In this document: positions 63,501 through 64,000 of the stretch, one piece after another
Layout: every line of letters begins with the position of its first letter
Numbering within the stretch: the stretch's first letter is position 1
NCBI GenBank assembly: GCA_036897525.1
Contig: JAYMTJ010000044.1
Location: 1-64,000 of the forward strand
Direction of reading: 5' to 3'
DNA from: Pelargonium x hortorum
Taxonomy: Eukaryota; Streptophyta; Magnoliopsida; Geraniales; Geraniaceae
Length of the DNA stretch: 64,000 nt
Position numbers and translations under genes: made by a program
The notes under the pieces: generated by a model
Databases searched by the model: none
Told to the model about the DNA's origin: nothing
What the model saw: the letters and a program-made list of their open reading frames with translations, nothing else

Positions 63501-64000
63501 CAAGTGCAAGGACCCTCTAAAGTCTTTTATTACCGGCAACCTAGATAAGTTAAAATTAATTCAAGCTCTCCTGATTGATCCCTAACCTAAATAGTAGCAT
63601 GGGGGCTAACCCTTAAAATATTATTCAAAAGTATTCTTGTCTTTATTTTATGCTTTTTTTTTCATTCCTATATAACTTACTTTTTAACAAACTAGAATTT
63701 CATTGCACATTTTACTACAATCTCGACTCTACTAGGAAGTGATCAATCTTAGATAGATAAATATACTCAAAGAATAATGCATGAACTTAAAAAATCTATT
63801 TCAATGGAAATTTCTTGATTAACGCATTCGATCTTTTTTGATTGAATAGGACTCCCTTTTTAATGACAGCATTAAGTGGAATTCAGATGGTTTACTCGTT
63901 CAAATCTTCTTTGGAAGCATTACACTATAATTTAAGAAAATTCCCAAAACAAAGGAGAGTTATTTAGTGGATTCTTTAGACACGAGCTAGTTAAGTTTAT
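60571..64000. other. terminal spacer with tRNA-Gln fragment
   Basis: Only the fragment at 63213-63238 is recognised. The window's end does not repeat its beginning, so there is no sign that these 64 kb are a closed circle cut once. Confidence 0.6.
63213..63238 (-). pseudogene. tRNA-Gln 3' fragment (second copy)
   Basis: The minus strand reads ATGCAAAGGTTCGAAT followed by TGTGTTACCC. The first 16 nt are identical to plant mitochondrial tRNA-Gln as I remember it, and about 22 of 26 agree overall. This covers the variable loop, T arm and part of the 3' acceptor strand. Nothing recognisable as the 5' half lies upstream, where there is a run of T on this strand. It is a fragment and not a gene. 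It shares the ATGCAA and GGTTC parts with the copy at 39282-39355 but is closer to the parent sequence in the T loop. Confidence 0.5.

Noticed and set aside
1-64000. rRNA genes, group II intron domain V, CRISPR arrays, insertion sequences, and virus-like or LTR elements.
   Set aside because: Scanning for rRNA core words, the domain V hairpin, regularly spaced repeats, terminal inverted or long direct repeats and polymerase motifs gave nothing convincing by eye.

Overview
The window looks like a nearly gene-free stretch of plant (angiosperm-type) mitochondrial DNA. The evidence is its tRNA content. There is one intact tRNA-Cys(GCA) of bacterial type, and several broken tRNA genes whose surviving parts match, from memory, plant mitochondrial tRNA-Pro, tRNA-Glu, tRNA-Gln and perhaps tRNA-Ile and tRNA-Lys. 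Hand counts on scattered lines put G+C at about one third, which is low for an angiosperm mitochondrion, so the assignment is likely but not certain. I do not assign a species. Large multi-chromosome mitochondrial genomes with gene-empty circles (known from Silene and some other lineages) are the closest published analogy I can name.

I find no protein gene I can recognise. The longest open frame is 137 codons. At this base composition a rough estimate gives a longest chance frame of about 120-130 codons over six frames in 64 kb, so the open frames look like background. I see no rRNA, group II intron domain V, CRISPR array, transposase or virus-derived element.

Layout. 1-17.6 kb: AT-rich spacer with a triple repeat of a 10-base motif (2.5 kb), a pentanucleotide microsatellite (5.6 kb) and a few chance-sized open frames. 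17.6-21 kb: two richer islands and an isoleucine-tRNA-like remnant. 23.89-23.96 kb: the intact trnC on the minus strand, alone in about 15 kb of spacer. 31-33 kb: two hairpins. 38.8-39.4 kb: a graveyard of three broken tRNA genes (Pro, Glu, Gln). 40.6-41.2 kb: an island holding an inverted pair. 43-51 kb: spacer with one repeat copy and scattered T-arm-like motifs. 51-52.2 kb and 55.7-60.6 kb: islands of old, partly tandem and partly dispersed repeats. 63.2 kb: a second tRNA-Gln fragment.

The most interesting structure is a family of dispersed copies that, in one consistent reading frame, spell Asp-Gly-Ile-Ala followed mostly by Arg or Trp and a Val-like residue. They lie on both strands, and many of their differences fall at third codon positions. 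With the islands, they suggest the spacer grew by repeated copying of a few old segments followed by heavy decay. Only the tRNA-Cys keeps all its stems, so it is the one element that looks maintained by selection.
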